Origin: Thiohalomonas denitrificans
GTDB taxonomy: Bacteria; Pseudomonadota; Gammaproteobacteria; Thiohalomonadales; Thiohalomonadaceae
Direction: 5' to 3'
Length of the DNA: 64,000 nt
Assembly: GCA_020725115.1 (NCBI GenBank)
Contig: DYFR01000013.1
Location: 1-64,000 of the forward strand
A program made the translations under genes and the position numbers. The notes beneath the pieces were generated by a model that saw nothing but the letters and a program-made list of their open reading frames with translations, was not told where the DNA came from and did no database searches. Positions 28,511-40,644 of this stretch are shown in pieces (within the stretch, counting starts at the first letter, position 1; each line of letters starts with the position of its first letter).

Positions 28511-30013
28511 ATGGAATTTTCCGTCAAGCACGGCCCGGTCGAGAATCAGCGCAGCGCCTGCATCGTGGTCGGCGTGCATGAAAAGCACAAGCTCGGCGCC
28601 GCCGCCGCCGCCCTTGATGCCGCCTGCGGCGGCGCCATCAGCCGCACCCTCAAGGGCAACGACATCAAGGGCAAGACCGGCGACACGTTGCTGCTGCACC
28701 ACGTCGGCGACCAGTTTGAGCGTCTCCTGCTGGTGGGCTGCGGCAAGGCCGGCGAGGCGCTGTCCGCCGCCGACTACCGCAAGCTGCTGGGCGCCGCCCT
28801 CACTGCGCTCAAGGGCACCGGAGCCAAGGACGCCCTGCTCACCCTCACCGACCTGGAGGTCAAGGAGCGCGACCTGGCCTGGAAGGCACGCCAGACGGTG
28901 GAGCTGGCCGGCGGCGTGATCTACCAGTTCGACCAGCTGAAGACCAAAAAGGAAGACAAGGAGCCGCCGCACATCAAGAAGGTGTCCCTGCTGGTGGCCG
29001 ACGCCGCGGCCGAGAAGGTGGCGAAAGAGGCGGTACGCCAGGGCCGGGCCATCCAGGCCGGCATGAAGCTGGCGAAGGACCTGGCCAACCTGCCGGGCAA
29101 CCTCTGCACCCCGCGCTACCTCGCCGAGCAGGCCGAGGGCCTGGCCAAGGGCAGCAAGAAGCTCAAGGCCACCATCCTCGACGAGCAGGAAATGGAAAAG
29201 CTGGGCATGGGCGCCCTGCTCTCCGTGGCCAGGGGCAGCCGTCAGCCGCCGCGCCTGATCGTGCTGGAATACCAGGGCGGCAAAAAGAAGGACCAGCCGG
29301 TGGTGCTGGTGGGCAAGGGCCTCACCTTCGACGCCGGCGGCATTTCGCTCAAGCCTGCCGCGGCCATGGACGAGATGAAATACGACATGTGCGGCGGCGC
29401 CACGGTGCTCGGCGTGATGCAGGCAGTGGCCGAGCTGGAACTGCCGCTCAATGTGGTGGGCGTGGTGCCGGCCTCGGAAAACCTGCCCGACGGCGCCGCC
29501 AACAAACCCGGCGACATCGTCACCTCCCTGTCGGGCCAGACCATCGAGATCCTCAATACCGATGCCGAGGGCCGCCTGATCCTGTGCGACGCCCTCACCT
29601 ACATCAAGAAATTCGACCCGGCGGTGGTCATCGACCTCGCCACCCTCACCGGCGCCTGCGTGGTGGCCCTGGGCTCCCACGCCTCCGGCCTGCTCGGCAA
29701 CGACCAGGCCCTGGTCGACGCCCTGCTCGCCGCCGGCCAGGCCAGCGGCGACCGCGCCTGGCAGATGCCGCTGTGGCCCGAATACGACGAACAGCTCAAG
29801 AGCCCCTTTGCCGACATGGCCAACATCGGCGGCAAGGAGGCCGGCACCATCACCGCCGCCTGTTTCCTCGCCCGCTACACCAGGGACTACACCTGGGCCC
29901 ACCTGGACATCGCCGGCACAGCGTGGAAGAGCGGCAACGGCAAGGGCGCGACCGGCAGGCCGGTGCCGCTGCTGATGCAATATCTGCTGGATAAAGTGAC
30001 CGGCAACAAGTAA
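28511..30013 (+). CDS. pepA: Leucyl aminopeptidase (M17)
   Basis: Dizinc/manganese aminopeptidase of 500 aa; in E. coli PepA also binds DNA in Xer recombination and carAB control. It has the signature [10 protein letters not shown] and metal-site sequences [16 protein letters not shown] and [13 protein letters not shown]. The ATG is behind CAGGAG. The first gene of pepA-holC-orf-valS. Confidence 0.97.
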   Translation: MEFSVKHGPVENQRSACIVVGVHEKHKLGAAAAALDAACGGAISRTLKGNDIKGKTGDTLLLHHVGDQFERLLLVGCGKAGEALSAADYRKLLGAALTALKGTGAKDALLTLTDLEVKERDLAWKARQTVELAGGVIYQFDQLKTKKEDKEPPHIKKVSLLVADAAAEKVAKEAVRQGRAIQAGMKLAKDLANLPGNLCTPRYLAEQAEGLAKGSKKLKATILDEQEMEKLGMGALLSVARGSRQPPRLIVLEYQGGKKKDQPVVLVGKGLTFDAGGISLKPAAAMDEMKYDMCGGATVLGVMQAVAELELPLNVVGVVPASENLPDGAANKPGDIVTSLSGQTIEILNTDAEGRLILCDALTYIKKFDPAVVIDLATLTGACVVALGSHASGLLGNDQALVDALLAAGQASGDRAWQMPLWPEYDEQLKSPFADMANIGGKEAGTITAACFLARYTRDYTWAHLDIAGTAWKSGNGKGATGRPVPLLMQYLLDKVTGNK

Positions 30014-30024
30014 CGAGAGGCTTT

Positions 30025-30057
30025 TAACTTGTATCTTGTAACTTGCAACTTGTATCT
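30025..30057. repeat. Right arm of a type B element (copy B5)
   Basis: Four to five inverted heptamers (CTTGTAT, CTTGTAA, CTTGCAA, CTTGTAT) with no core and no left arm, placed between the pepA stop and the holC start. It occupies the position where a holC ribosome binding site would be. Confidence 0.75.
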
Positions 30058-30063
30058 GCCCCT

Positions 30064-30510
30064 ATGACCCGCATCGACTTCTACATCCTCGAAGGTGAAC
30101 AGGGCGGCCAGACCGACGGCCGGCTGGTGGCCTGTCGCGTGGCGGAAAAGGCGTACCTGGCCGGCCACAAGGTCTACATCCATGCCGCCGACGCGCGCGA
30201 GGCGGAACGGCTGGACGAGCTGCTGTGGACCTTTCGCCAGGGCAGCTTCGTGCCGCATCAGCGCATCGACGGCGGCACACGCGCCGATGCACTCACCCCA
30301 ATCCACATCGGCTGGGGCGACGAGCCGGAGGTGCACGACGAGGTGCTGATCAACCTGGCCGCCGAGGTGCCGCTGTTCTTCAGCCGCTTCCAGCGCGTCG
30401 CCGAGATCATCCCGGCCGATGAACAGGCCAAACAGCAGGGCCGCGCCCGCTACAAGTTCTACCGCGACCGCGGCTACCCGCTGGAAACGCACACCCTCGC
30501 TCAGGGATGA
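30064..30510 (+). CDS. holC: DNA polymerase III subunit chi
   Basis: Clamp-loader subunit that contacts single-strand binding protein. A 148-aa protein with MTRIDFYILEG at the start, RVAEKAYLAGHKVYIHA, the conserved LWTFRQGSFVPH and YKFYRDRGYPLETH at the end. The ATG at 30064 has no Shine-Dalgarno because the upstream 35 bp are repeat B5. The stop lies 4 bp before the next gene. Confidence 0.92.
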   Translation: MTRIDFYILEGEQGGQTDGRLVACRVAEKAYLAGHKVYIHAADAREAERLDELLWTFRQGSFVPHQRIDGGTRADALTPIHIGWGDEPEVHDEVLINLAAEVPLFFSRFQRVAEIIPADEQAKQQGRARYKFYRDRGYPLETHTLAQG

Positions 30511-30514
30511 GACG

Positions 30515-30820
30515 ATGACCGACAGCCCGAAAAAATCCGCTGCTGAACTGCTGGCCGAACTGAACCGGGTCCGGAGCCTGCTGGCCACCCGGACAACAAT
30601 CAAGGAGGAGGACGACATCCCCTTGCTGGACGAGGTGGTCGGCACTGCTGCGGAGGCAAATACCGACTCCGCGCCTACCGAATCTGCCCCGCCGCCTCCC
30701 TCCGAGGACGAGCTGCAGCAACTGATCGACCGCATCATCGATCGCGAAATGCCCCGCATCCGTCTCGAACTCAAGCGCGTGCTGCGCGATGAACTGCGCC
30801 TGCGCAACCTGCTGAAATAG
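30515..30820 (+). CDS. Small conserved-position protein between holC and valS
   Basis: A 101-aa acidic protein. A Lys-rich N-terminus (MTDSPKKSAAELLAEL), a Pro/Glu/Ala-rich linker in the middle (TESAPPPPSEDE) and a helical C-terminus (IIDREMPRIRLELKRVL). No family is recognised. It is translationally coupled to holC (4-bp gap, GGGATGAGA as ribosome site), so a link to the clamp loader or to valS expression is possible but unproven. Confidence 0.7.
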   Translation: MTDSPKKSAAELLAELNRVRSLLATRTTIKEEDDIPLLDEVVGTAAEANTDSAPTESAPPPPSEDELQQLIDRIIDREMPRIRLELKRVLRDELRLRNLLK

Positions 30821-30842
30821 GCGGAATCCCCCTCCCTTCGGG

Positions 30843-30848
30843 TATAAT
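30843..30848 (+). promoter_or_regulatory. Candidate -10 box upstream of valS
   Basis: A perfect TATAAT in CGGGTATAATCCCC, 22 bp after the small gene's stop. No convincing -35 at 16-18 bp. Transcription from here would carry repeat B6 in the valS leader. Confidence 0.4.
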
Positions 30849-30869
30849 CCCCGCCCCCACTGCCTAAAA

Positions 30870-31000
30870 CCAGATACAAGATACAAGAGGAAAGATACAA
30901 GGGAATGAACTCGCTGCGCTCGTGATGTTTTTGAATCTGAACAACCGTGCGCGCAGCGCACACCTCCCCTTGTATCTTGTCTCTTTGCTCTTGTATCTCG
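30870..31000. repeat. Type B array-armed inverted repeat (copy B6, inverted)
   Basis: Left arm (30872-30901) and right arm (30969-30999) share an irregular internal part (AAGAGGAAAGATACAAGGG against AAGAGACAAGATACAAGGG) that other copies lack. The core holds CTCGCTGCGCTCGTG, TTTGAATCTGAA and GTGCGCGCAGCGCAC. It is transcribed in the valS leader. Confidence 0.88.
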
Positions 31001-31004
31001 CTTG

Positions 31005-31034
31005 AGGCGGAGGCGCTGCGCCAATCCACCCTAC
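31005..31034 (+). repeat. Partial module E
   Basis: GGAGGCGCTGCGCCAATCCACCCTAC abuts repeat B6 and matches the right half of module E (compare 18458-18466). It ends 19 bp before the valS start. Confidence 0.55.
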
Positions 31035-31053
31035 CACCGTTAAGAACATCACC

Positions 31054-33831
31054 ATGGACAAGAGCTACGAACCCCATTCCATCGAGCAGCGCTGGTACCA
31101 GACCTGGGAAGATCAGGGCTACTTCGCTCCCGCCAGCGACACGGGCGCCAATGCCGATGCCTACTGCATCATGATCCCGCCGCCCAACGTCACCGGCTCG
31201 CTGCACATGGGGCATGCCTTCCAGGACACCATCATGGATGCCCTGATCCGCTACAACCGCATGTGCGGCAGGAACACCCTGTGGCAGCCGGGCACCGACC
31301 ACGCCGGCATCGCCACCCAGATGGTGGTGGAACGCCGCCTGCTGGCCCAGGGCAAGACCCGCCACGACCTCGGGCGCGAGGACTTCCTCGACGAGGTGTG
31401 GAAGTGGAAGGCCGAATCCGGCGGCACCATCACCCGCCAGCTGCGCCGCATGGGCGCCTCGCCGGACTGGAGCCGCGAGCGCTTCACCATGGACGAGGGC
31501 CTGTCCGATGCGGTGAAGGAAGTGTTCGTGCGCCTCTACAGCGAGGGCCTCATCTACCGCGGCAAGCGCCTGGTCAACTGGGACCCGGTGCTGCACACCG
31601 CCGTATCCGATCTGGAAGTGATCTCGGAAGAAGAAAACGGCTACCTGTGGCACCTGCGCTATCCGCTCACCGACGGCAGCGGCCACCTGGTGGTAGCCAC
31701 CACCCGTCCCGAAACCATGCTGGGCGACAGCGCGGTGGCGGTGAATCCGGAAGATGAACGCTACCAGCACCTCATCGGCAAGACCGTCACCCTGCCGCTG
31801 GTGGGGCGCGAGATCCCGATCATCGCCGACGACTACGTCGACCTCGAATTCGGCACCGGCTGCGTCAAGATCACCCCGGCGCACGACTTCAACGACTACG
31901 CGGTGGGGCAGCGCCACGGCCTGCCGCAGATCAACGTTTTCACCATCGACGCGAAGATCAACGACAACGCGCCGGAACAATATCGCGGCCTGGATCGCTA
32001 CGAGGCGCGCGATCAGATCGTGCGCGACCTGAAGGAACTGGAGCTGGTCGAGAAGATCGACGACCACAAGCTGATGGTGCCGCGCGGCGACCGCTCGCAC
32101 AGCGTCATCGAGCCGCTCCTCACCGACCAGTGGTACGTCAAGGTGGCGCCGCTCGCCGCCGAGGCCATCAAGGTGGTGGAGGACGGCCGCATCCGCTTCG
32201 TGCCCGACAACTGGAAGAACACCTACTTCGACTGGATGCACAAAATAGAGGACTGGTGCATCAGCCGCCAGATCTGGTGGGGCCACCGCATCCCGGCCTG
32301 GTATGACGAGCAGGGCAATGTGTATGTGGGCCGCTCGGAGGCCGAGGTGCGCGATACGCACAAGCTCGGCTTCGAGGTGAAGCTGCATCAGGACGAGGAC
32401 GTGCTCGACACCTGGTTCTCCTCCGCCCTGTGGCCCTACTCCACCCTGGGCTGGCCGCAGCAGACCGAGGCGCTGAAGACCTTCTACCCGACCTCGGTAC
32501 TGGTCACCGGCTTCGACATCATCTTCTTCTGGGTCGCCCGCATGATCATGATGGGCCTGAAGTTCATGGACGACGTGCCGTTCCGCGAGGTCTACATCCA
32601 CGGCCTGGTGCGCGACGCCCACGGCCAGAAGATGTCCAAGTCCAAGGGCAACGTGCTCGACCCGATTGATTTGATCGACGGCATCGACCTGGAAACCCTG
32701 GTCACGAAGCGCACCACCGGCCTGATGCAGCCGGAGATGGCCAAGAAGATCGAAAAGCAGACCCGCGCCGAGTTCCCCGAGGGCATCAAGCCCTACGGCA
32801 CGGATGCGTTGCGCTTCACCTTCGCCGCGCTGGCCTCCACCGGCCGCGACATCAACTTCGACACCGGCCGCATCGAGGGCAACCGCAACTTCTGCAACAA
32901 GCTGTGGAACGCCGCGCGCTATGTGTTGATGAATACCGAAGACAAGGACTGCGGCCAGAGCGGCGGCGCCTGCGAACTGTCCCTGGCCGACCGCTGGATC
33001 CTGTCGCGCCTTGCCCGCACCGTCGCCACCGTCAACGAGGCCGTCGCCGGTTACCGCTTCGACCTCGCCGCCCAGGCCATCTACGACTTCACCTGGAACG
33101 AGTACTGCGACTGGTATCTGGAACTGTCCAAGCCGGTGCTGACCAGCGGCGATGCTTCAGAAGCGCAGGAGCGCGGCACGCGCCAGACCCTTGTGCGCGT
33201 GCTGGAGGCACTGCTGCGCCTGGCCCATCCCACCATGCCGTACATCACCGAGGAGATCTGGCAGCGCGTGGCGCCGCTCGCCGGCGTCACCGGCGCGACC
33301 GTCATGCGCCAGCCCTATCCGCAGGCCGGCGACTTCACGCCGGATGTCGGCGCCGAAGGCGAGATGCAGTGGGTGATGGACTTCATCGTCGGCGTGCGCA
33401 AGATCCGCTCCGGCATGAACATCGCCCCGAGCAAGGCGCTGCCGGTGCTGCTGCAGAACGGCTCCGCCGAGGACCAGAACCGCCTGGAGCGCAACGGCCT
33501 GTTCCTGCAGCGCCTGGCGCGCACCGAATCCATCACCTGGCTCAATGCCGGCGACAGTGCACCGGAATCGGCCACCTCCCTGGTGGGCGAAATGCAGCTG
33601 CTGGTGCCCATGGCCGGCCTCATCGACAAGGAGGCGGAGCTGGCGCGCCTGGCCCGCGAGATGGGCAAGCTGGAGAAGGACATCGAGCGCATGCAGGGCA
33701 AGCTGTCCAACGAGGCCTTCACCGCCAAGGCCCCGGCCGAGCTGGTGGAAAAGGAACGCGCGCGCCTGGCCGAGGTGCAGACCGCCCTGGCGCAGCTCAG
33801 CGAACAGCAGGCGCGCATCGCCCGCCTGTAA
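31054..33831 (+). CDS. valS: Valyl-tRNA synthetase
   Basis: Class Ia synthetase, 925 aa. The HIGH-type motif is in [15 protein letters not shown], the KMSKS motif in [12 protein letters not shown], the editing domain includes [10 protein letters not shown], and the C-terminal coiled coil ([18 protein letters not shown]) is typical. The ATG at 31054 has no Shine-Dalgarno (leader ACCGTTAAGAACATCACC). Last gene of the pepA-holC cluster. Confidence 0.97.
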   Translation: MDKSYEPHSIEQRWYQTWEDQGYFAPASDTGANADAYCIMIPPPNVTGSLHMGHAFQDTIMDALIRYNRMCGRNTLWQPGTDHAGIATQMVVERRLLAQGKTRHDLGREDFLDEVWKWKAESGGTITRQLRRMGASPDWSRERFTMDEGLSDAVKEVFVRLYSEGLIYRGKRLVNWDPVLHTAVSDLEVISEEENGYLWHLRYPLTDGSGHLVVATTRPETMLGDSAVAVNPEDERYQHLIGKTVTLPLVGREIPIIADDYVDLEFGTGCVKITPAHDFNDYAVGQRHGLPQINVFTIDAKINDNAPEQYRGLDRYEARDQIVRDLKELELVEKIDDHKLMVPRGDRSHSVIEPLLTDQWYVKVAPLAAEAIKVVEDGRIRFVPDNWKNTYFDWMHKIEDWCISRQIWWGHRIPAWYDEQGNVYVGRSEAEVRDTHKLGFEVKLHQDEDVLDTWFSSALWPYSTLGWPQQTEALKTFYPTSVLVTGFDIIFFWVARMIMMGLKFMDDVPFREVYIHGLVRDAHGQKMSKSKGNVLDPIDLIDGIDLETLVTKRTTGLMQPEMAKKIEKQTRAEFPEGIKPYGTDALRFTFAALASTGRDINFDTGRIEGNRNFCNKLWNAARYVLMNTEDKDCGQSGGACELSLADRWILSRLARTVATVNEAVAGYRFDLAAQAIYDFTWNEYCDWYLELSKPVLTSGDASEAQERGTRQTLVRVLEALLRLAHPTMPYITEEIWQRVAPLAGVTGATVMRQPYPQAGDFTPDVGAEGEMQWVMDFIVGVRKIRSGMNIAPSKALPVLLQNGSAEDQNRLERNGLFLQRLARTESITWLNAGDSAPESATSLVGEMQLLVPMAGLIDKEAELARLAREMGKLEKDIERMQGKLSNEAFTAKAPAELVEKERARLAEVQTALAQLSEQQARIARL

Positions 33832-33845
33832 GTCCCCTGCCGCTC

Positions 33846-33906
33846 ATGTGGGAGCCCGATTTATCGGGCGATGACGGCGCAGGATGAGCCGCTGTCGCCC
33901 GACAGC
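33846..33906. repeat. REP-like pair of palindromes after valS
   Basis: TGTGGGAGCCCGATTTATCGGGCGATG (stem GCCCGAT/ATCGGGC at 33854-33869) has the layout of gammaproteobacterial REP sequences. A second perfect stem GCTGTCG/CGACAGC lies at 33891-33906. It may also serve as the valS terminator. No RAYT transposase is in the window. Confidence 0.6.
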
Positions 33907-34032
33907 GCCGGGCTCGACGGTATTTCCGGTAATCATCAATTTCCGGTCGTACCAGCATTGAAGCAGGCGGCCCCACCGCACTTTTCGCCTATCATCCTGT
34001 CATATGCGTATTCACTGACAGGTGCCGGGTAT

Positions 34033-34464
34033 ATGGCGGAATTGATCGCGTGGCAGTCCCACCTCAATCTCGGCGTCGAGCCGCTCGATCGGCAGCACCG
34101 AGTCCTGGCCGGCCAGCTCAACCATCTGGCAGCCGCACTGGAGGACCCATCCACCACCGCAGCGGCACGCCTTGCACTGCTGGAAGACATTTACCAACAT
34201 GCCCGCGGCCATTTCCTCGATGAAGAGAGGCTGATGCTCGCCAGCGGCTTTCGCGGCAGCACCCAGCATCAGCGCGAACACGCCATGCTGCTGGGCGAGC
34301 TGAAATCCCTGACCACGGAGATCGCCTCGGGCCGCGCACCCCTCAATGCCGATCTGCTGCACTCCCTGCGCCACTGGCTGATCGCCCATATCGTCACCAG
34401 CGACCGACAGTTCGCCACCGAGTATCGCCAGAGCAACCATCACGCCGACACGGAAGCGGATTGA
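34033..34464 (+). CDS. Bacteriohemerythrin
   Basis: A 143-aa four-helix di-iron protein that binds O2. All seven ligands are present with canonical spacing: H22, H60, E64, H79, H83, H119, D124. No signal or membrane segment, so cytoplasmic. The ATG at 34033 starts the conserved region (MAELIAWQSHLNLGVEPLD); the frame is open 162 bp further upstream through the REP region. It stands alone between valS and glgP; O2 storage, delivery or sensing is inferred from the family. Confidence 0.88.
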   Translation: MAELIAWQSHLNLGVEPLDRQHRVLAGQLNHLAAALEDPSTTAAARLALLEDIYQHARGHFLDEERLMLASGFRGSTQHQREHAMLLGELKSLTTEIASGRAPLNADLLHSLRHWLIAHIVTSDRQFATEYRQSNHHADTEAD

Positions 34465-34504
34465 GCGCCGCCGCGCTGTCCCCGGACTGTCACAGTGCGT
34501 AGCC

Positions 34505-34510
34505 TATAAT
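34505..34510 (+). promoter_or_regulatory. Candidate -10 box upstream of glgP
   Basis: A TATAAT hexamer 40 bp before the glgP ATG at 34550. The best upstream hexamer (CTGTCA, 34487-34492) is spaced too closely, so the -35 is unresolved. Confidence 0.35.
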
Positions 34511-34549
34511 TCCCGTTTGTCCGACCCCGCCGTCACACAGGAACCACCC

Positions 34550-37108
34550 ATGCCCGGTACACGCTACTCACTGGAAGTCCAGCCCCGCATCCCGCCACGT
34601 CTCCTCCGCCTGCAGGAACTGGCCAACGACCTGTTCTACAGCTGGGATCGGCAGGTACGCGGCCTGTTCCGCCGTCTCGACGTCGAATTGTGGGAACACT
34701 GCGGCCACAACCCCAAGGTGTTCCTGCGCCAGGTGGCGCAGGACAGGCTGGAGCAGGCCGCCCAGGATCGCATCTATGTCCAGGACTACAACCGCGTCAT
34801 CTCTTCCTATGACAGCTACCTGCAGGAAGAAGCCCGCGACGACATCGTGCTGCACATCGATCCGCGTCACGACCAGGTCGCCTATTTCTGCGCCGAGTTC
34901 GGCCTGCACGAGAGCTTTCCCATCTATTCCGGCGGCCTCGGCATACTCGCCGGCGATCACTGCAAGGCGGCCAGCGATCTCGGACTGCCCTTCGTCGCCG
35001 TCGGCCTGCTCTACCGCCAGGGCTATTTCAACCAGACCATCGACGGCACCGGCTACCAGATTGCCCATTACCATCCGGTAGACTTCCGCGACCTGCCGGT
35101 ACGCCCGGCACTGAATGGCGCCGGCGAGGAAGTGCATGTCTACTTCGAACTGCCGCACCGCCGCGTCGAACTGAAGGTATGGGAGGCGCGCGCCGGCCAC
35201 ATCCGCCTCTACCTGCTCGATTCCGATCTGCCGGTCAACCAGGAAAACGATCGTTCCATCACCTATCAGCTCTACGGCGGCGACATCCACACCCGCATAC
35301 AGCAGGAGATCGCCCTCGGCATCGGCGGCGTGCGCGCCCTGCGCGCCCTCGGCATCAACCCGACCGTATGGCACATCAACGAGGACCATACCGCCTTCCA
35401 GATACTTGAACGCATCCGCGAACAGGTAACCGCCGGCCTCGACTTCGACAGCGCGCTGGAGCTGGTGGCCGCCGCCACCGTCTTCACCACCCACACCCCG
35501 GTGCCTGCCGGACACGACATCTTTCCGCATCACCTGATGCGGGAATATTTCGGCAACTACATGCAGGATTTCGGCGTGAACGAAGAGCGCATCCTCGCTC
35601 TCGGCACCTCCCCCGCCAGCCCCGGCAGCTTCAACCAGACCGCACTCGGCCTGCGCGGCTCGCGCTTTCACAACGGCGTCAGCCGCATCCATGGCGGTGT
35701 CGCCTCGCAAATGGAGGCCTACATCTGGCCGCAGATACCGGCAGAGGAAAACTCCATCGGTTACGTCACCAACGGTGTGCACGTGCCCACCTTTCTGGCA
35801 CGCGAATGGGTCAACCACCTGGACATGCAGTACGGCGGCGGCTGGCGCAACGAACTGCTCAACACCGACTACTGGGAACAGCTGGACAGCATCCCCGATC
35901 ACACCTTCTGGAGCCTGCGCCAGACGCTGAAATCACAACTGCTGGACGAGGCGCGCCGCCGCACCGTGCTGATGCACCGCCGCAACGGCATCAGCGAATC
36001 ACAGCTGGAACGGCTGATCCGCCACCTGCAGCCCACGGAAACCGACATCCTCACCATCGGCTTTGCCCGCCGCTTCGCCACCTACAAGCGCGCCACCCTG
36101 CTGTTCTCCAATCCGGAACGGCTGGCGCGCCTGCTCAGCGATGCGCAGCGACCGGTGCTGTTCATCTTCGCCGGCAAGGCCCATCCGCACGATCAGCCCG
36201 GCCAGCAGCTGATCAAGATCATTCATGACCATGCGCGCCGTCCCGAATTCGAAGGCAAGATCATCCTGCTGGAAGACTACGACATGGCGCTGGGGCGCAA
36301 ACTGGTCACCGGCGTCGATGTCTGGCTCAACAATCCGGAATTCCCCATGGAGGCCAGCGGCACCTCGGGACAGAAGGCGGGCATCAACGGCGTGCTCAAT
36401 CTCAGTGTCACCGACGGCTGGTGGGGCGAAGGCTACAACGGCGACAACGGCTGGGCCATCACCCCGCACGGCCCGCAATACGATGCCGCCTTCCGCGACC
36501 AGGAAGAGGCCAACGAACTGCTCGACCTGCTGGAACACCACGTCATTCCGCTGTACTACAAGCGCAACGGTCACGGCTACCCGGAAGGCTGGGTAAAGAA
36601 ATCCAAGGTCTCGATGAAGACACTGCTGCCGCGCTTCAATGCCCAGCGCATGGTGATGGACTACATCCGTGACTACTACGGCCCGGCGCAGCGCCAGCAG
36701 CAACGACTGGCGCGGGATGGCAGCGCCCCGGCACGCGAACTGGCAGCATGGAAAAAACGCATCCGCGCCGCCTGGCACAAGGTGAACATCCAGCGCACCG
36801 ACAGCCTGCAGAAACAGATCATGTCCGGCGACACCCTGCCCATCGAAGTGACCATGGACATCGACGGACTGCAACCGGAAGACCTGCTGGTGGAATGCCT
36901 GGTCGGCACTGAAACCGAAAGCGGCGAGTTCACCACCCAGGCGACCTACACCCTCGCCTATTCCGGCCGCAGCGACAACGGCAGCGCCCTGTTCCGTCTC
37001 GACATGAAACCGCTGCTGTCAGGCATGCAGTATTACAAGCTGCGCGCCTACCCCTACCACGAACTGCTCAGCCATCCGTTCGAGATGGGCTACATGATCT
37101 GGGTTTGA
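34550..37108 (+). CDS. glgP: Alpha-glucan (glycogen) phosphorylase, GT35
   Basis: PLP-dependent release of glucose-1-phosphate from glycogen or maltodextrin; 852 aa, the shorter bacterial type with the N-terminal DUF3417-like region (RIPPRLLRLQELANDLFYSWD). AEFGLHESFPIYSGGLGILAGDH and the PLP region EASGTSGQKAGINGVLN with Lys are seen, plus GYVTNGVHVPTF. The ATG is behind ACAGGAA; a TTG 33 bp upstream is less likely. No other glycogen gene is adjacent. Confidence 0.93.
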   Translation: MPGTRYSLEVQPRIPPRLLRLQELANDLFYSWDRQVRGLFRRLDVELWEHCGHNPKVFLRQVAQDRLEQAAQDRIYVQDYNRVISSYDSYLQEEARDDIVLHIDPRHDQVAYFCAEFGLHESFPIYSGGLGILAGDHCKAASDLGLPFVAVGLLYRQGYFNQTIDGTGYQIAHYHPVDFRDLPVRPALNGAGEEVHVYFELPHRRVELKVWEARAGHIRLYLLDSDLPVNQENDRSITYQLYGGDIHTRIQQEIALGIGGVRALRALGINPTVWHINEDHTAFQILERIREQVTAGLDFDSALELVAAATVFTTHTPVPAGHDIFPHHLMREYFGNYMQDFGVNEERILALGTSPASPGSFNQTALGLRGSRFHNGVSRIHGGVASQMEAYIWPQIPAEENSIGYVTNGVHVPTFLAREWVNHLDMQYGGGWRNELLNTDYWEQLDSIPDHTFWSLRQTLKSQLLDEARRRTVLMHRRNGISESQLERLIRHLQPTETDILTIGFARRFATYKRATLLFSNPERLARLLSDAQRPVLFIFAGKAHPHDQPGQQLIKIIHDHARRPEFEGKIILLEDYDMALGRKLVTGVDVWLNNPEFPMEASGTSGQKAGINGVLNLSVTDGWWGEGYNGDNGWAITPHGPQYDAAFRDQEEANELLDLLEHHVIPLYYKRNGHGYPEGWVKKSKVSMKTLLPRFNAQRMVMDYIRDYYGPAQRQQQRLARDGSAPARELAAWKKRIRAAWHKVNIQRTDSLQKQIMSGDTLPIEVTMDIDGLQPEDLLVECLVGTETESGEFTTQATYTLAYSGRSDNGSALFRLDMKPLLSGMQYYKLRAYPYHELLSHPFEMGYMIWV

Positions 37109-37112
37109 ACGG

Positions 37113-37243
37113 CAGATACAAGTTGCAAGTTACAAGATACAAGTGAATGTGTGCGCTGCGCGCACGGTTGTTTGAATTCAAAAATCGGCACGAGCTCAGC
37201 GAGTTCATCTGCTTGTATCTTGTATCTTGCAACTTGTATCTCT
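37113..37243. repeat. Type B array-armed inverted repeat (copy B7)
   Basis: Best-paired copy: the left arm (about 37115-37143) and the right arm (about 37213-37241) match at nearly every position of a shared unit order (ATA, TTG, TTA/ATA, ATA spacers between CAAG blocks). The forward core has GTGCGCTGCGCGCACGG, TTTGAATTCAAA and CACGAGCTCAGCGAG. Confidence 0.9.
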
Positions 37244-37249
37244 GTTCCC

Positions 37250-37277
37250 GGTGGATGCGCTGCGCTTATCCCCCTAC
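37250..37277 (+). repeat. Module E, uninterrupted
   Basis: GGTGGATGCGCTGCGCTTAT followed by CCCCCTAC: the form without the F insertion. The same 28-bp sequence occurs at 42689-42716. Confidence 0.75.
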
Positions 37278-37287
37278 GTTTTGGAGA

Positions 37288-37359
37288 CAGTTACAAGTGA
37301 CAAGAAAAGAATATTGTTTGTCTTTTACTTGCAACTTGCATCTTGTCACTTGTCACTTC
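37288..37359. repeat. Type B inverted repeat with short core (copy B8)
   Basis: Short left arm (TTACAAGTGACAAG), core with ATTGTTTGTCTTTT related to B1, and a right arm of inverted heptamers (37328-37359). It supplies the stop codon and the last residues (RSDK) of the YecA-family gene on the minus strand. Confidence 0.8.
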
Positions 37360-37927
37360 TATAAATATCCTGCACCGCCGGCGGAATGGCGTTGATGAAC
37401 TCCTCGCGCAGTGACTGATCGCTGCCCAGCTGCGCCAGCATCGGGTCGCCGTCCGATTCCGGCAGCTGGTACACGGCGAAGGCAATGATCGGCGCCAGCC
37501 ACATGTACTGTTCATCGGATTCAAACAAAGCATCCCAATGATCGTTGCGCAGCTGGGTGGCGCGCATGAAGCCGGAGCACCAGCCCTCCGGCTCCACCAC
37601 CTCATTGTCATCGTCGTCCAGCCCCACGTACCACATGGGCTCGAACACATCGCTGTCGCGCAGTTCCTCTTCGATGGAACGGCGCAGGGCGAAGATCAGC
37701 TCGACGATGTCCCGCTCCTCGCCATCATCGGCAAAACCGGGATTCACACCACCCCACACCTCGGCCAGCCACTCCTCGGCCGGCACCTCGTCGGGCGTAC
37801 AGGCCAGGGCGGTGAGAAAACCATCCAGCTCGTCCAGCACCATGCATTCCTGCGGGCGCTGTTCGGCGCTGAGAAATTCTTCCAGCCGCACCAGCCCGGC
37901 CTCGTCCAATTGTGCTGCGTTGTTCAT
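37346..37927 (-). CDS. YecA/YgfB (UPF0149) family protein
   Basis: A 193-aa acidic protein. The N-terminal LEEFLSAEQRPQECMVLDELDGFLTAL and EWLAEVWGG are the UPF0149 signature, followed by GFMRATQLRNDHWDALFE. There is no C-terminal SEC-C zinc motif. The function is unknown. The C-terminus is read out of repeat B8, so the original end was probably a few residues earlier. Confidence 0.85.
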   Translation of the reverse strand: MNNAAQLDEAGLVRLEEFLSAEQRPQECMVLDELDGFLTALACTPDEVPAEEWLAEVWGGVNPGFADDGEERDIVELIFALRRSIEEELRDSDVFEPMWYVGLDDDDNEVVEPEGWCSGFMRATQLRNDHWDALFESDEQYMWLAPIIAFAVYQLPESDGDPMLAQLGSDQSLREEFINAIPPAVQDIYRSDK

Positions 37928-37970
37928 GTGACTTCTCCGTTGCAGGGGGTTGGCATTGATACTTCAATCA

Positions 37971-38163
37971 ATCCGCAAATGAACGCGAATAGACGCAAAT
38001 CTTAAAAAGAGCTTCACTCTCGCCAAGACGCCAAGAAAACCGCAGGCAAGGCAGCGATGGCAGGGGGATAAGCGGAGCGCATCCACCGATCGCGCCGGGT
38101 GCAATTGTATTCCCTTGGCGTGCTTGGCGTCTTGGCGAGAGTCAATTGGTGTTCATTTGCGGA
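37971..38163. repeat. Nested type C element without module F (copy C2)
   Basis: Outer left arm GCAAATGAACGCGAATAGACGC (37973-37998) with a short outer right arm TTCATTTGCGGA. Middle arms CTCGCCAAGACGCCAAG (about 38019-38035) and CTTGGCGTGCTTGGCGTCTTGGCGAG (38114-38139). The core (38037-38107) runs ACCGCAGGCAAGGCAGCGAT ... CATCCACCGATCGCG with an intact module E, lacking the F insertion seen in C1 and C3. Confidence 0.87.
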
Positions 38164-38190
38164 ACCAGCTGTTTTTCCAGCATGGCCCCC

Positions 38191-40494
<2,304 letters not shown>

Positions 40495-40644
40495 GGGCAA
40501 ACAATGATCAGCAGGAAACGGAAGGGGCGGCATTGTAGCAAAGCCCGCCGCCGAACGCGGGCAAAACAAGAAAACACAAGGACAACAACAAATTACAAAC
40601 AAGCTGTGTAACTACTCGCCCCGTTGAGCCAGAAAATCTCAATC

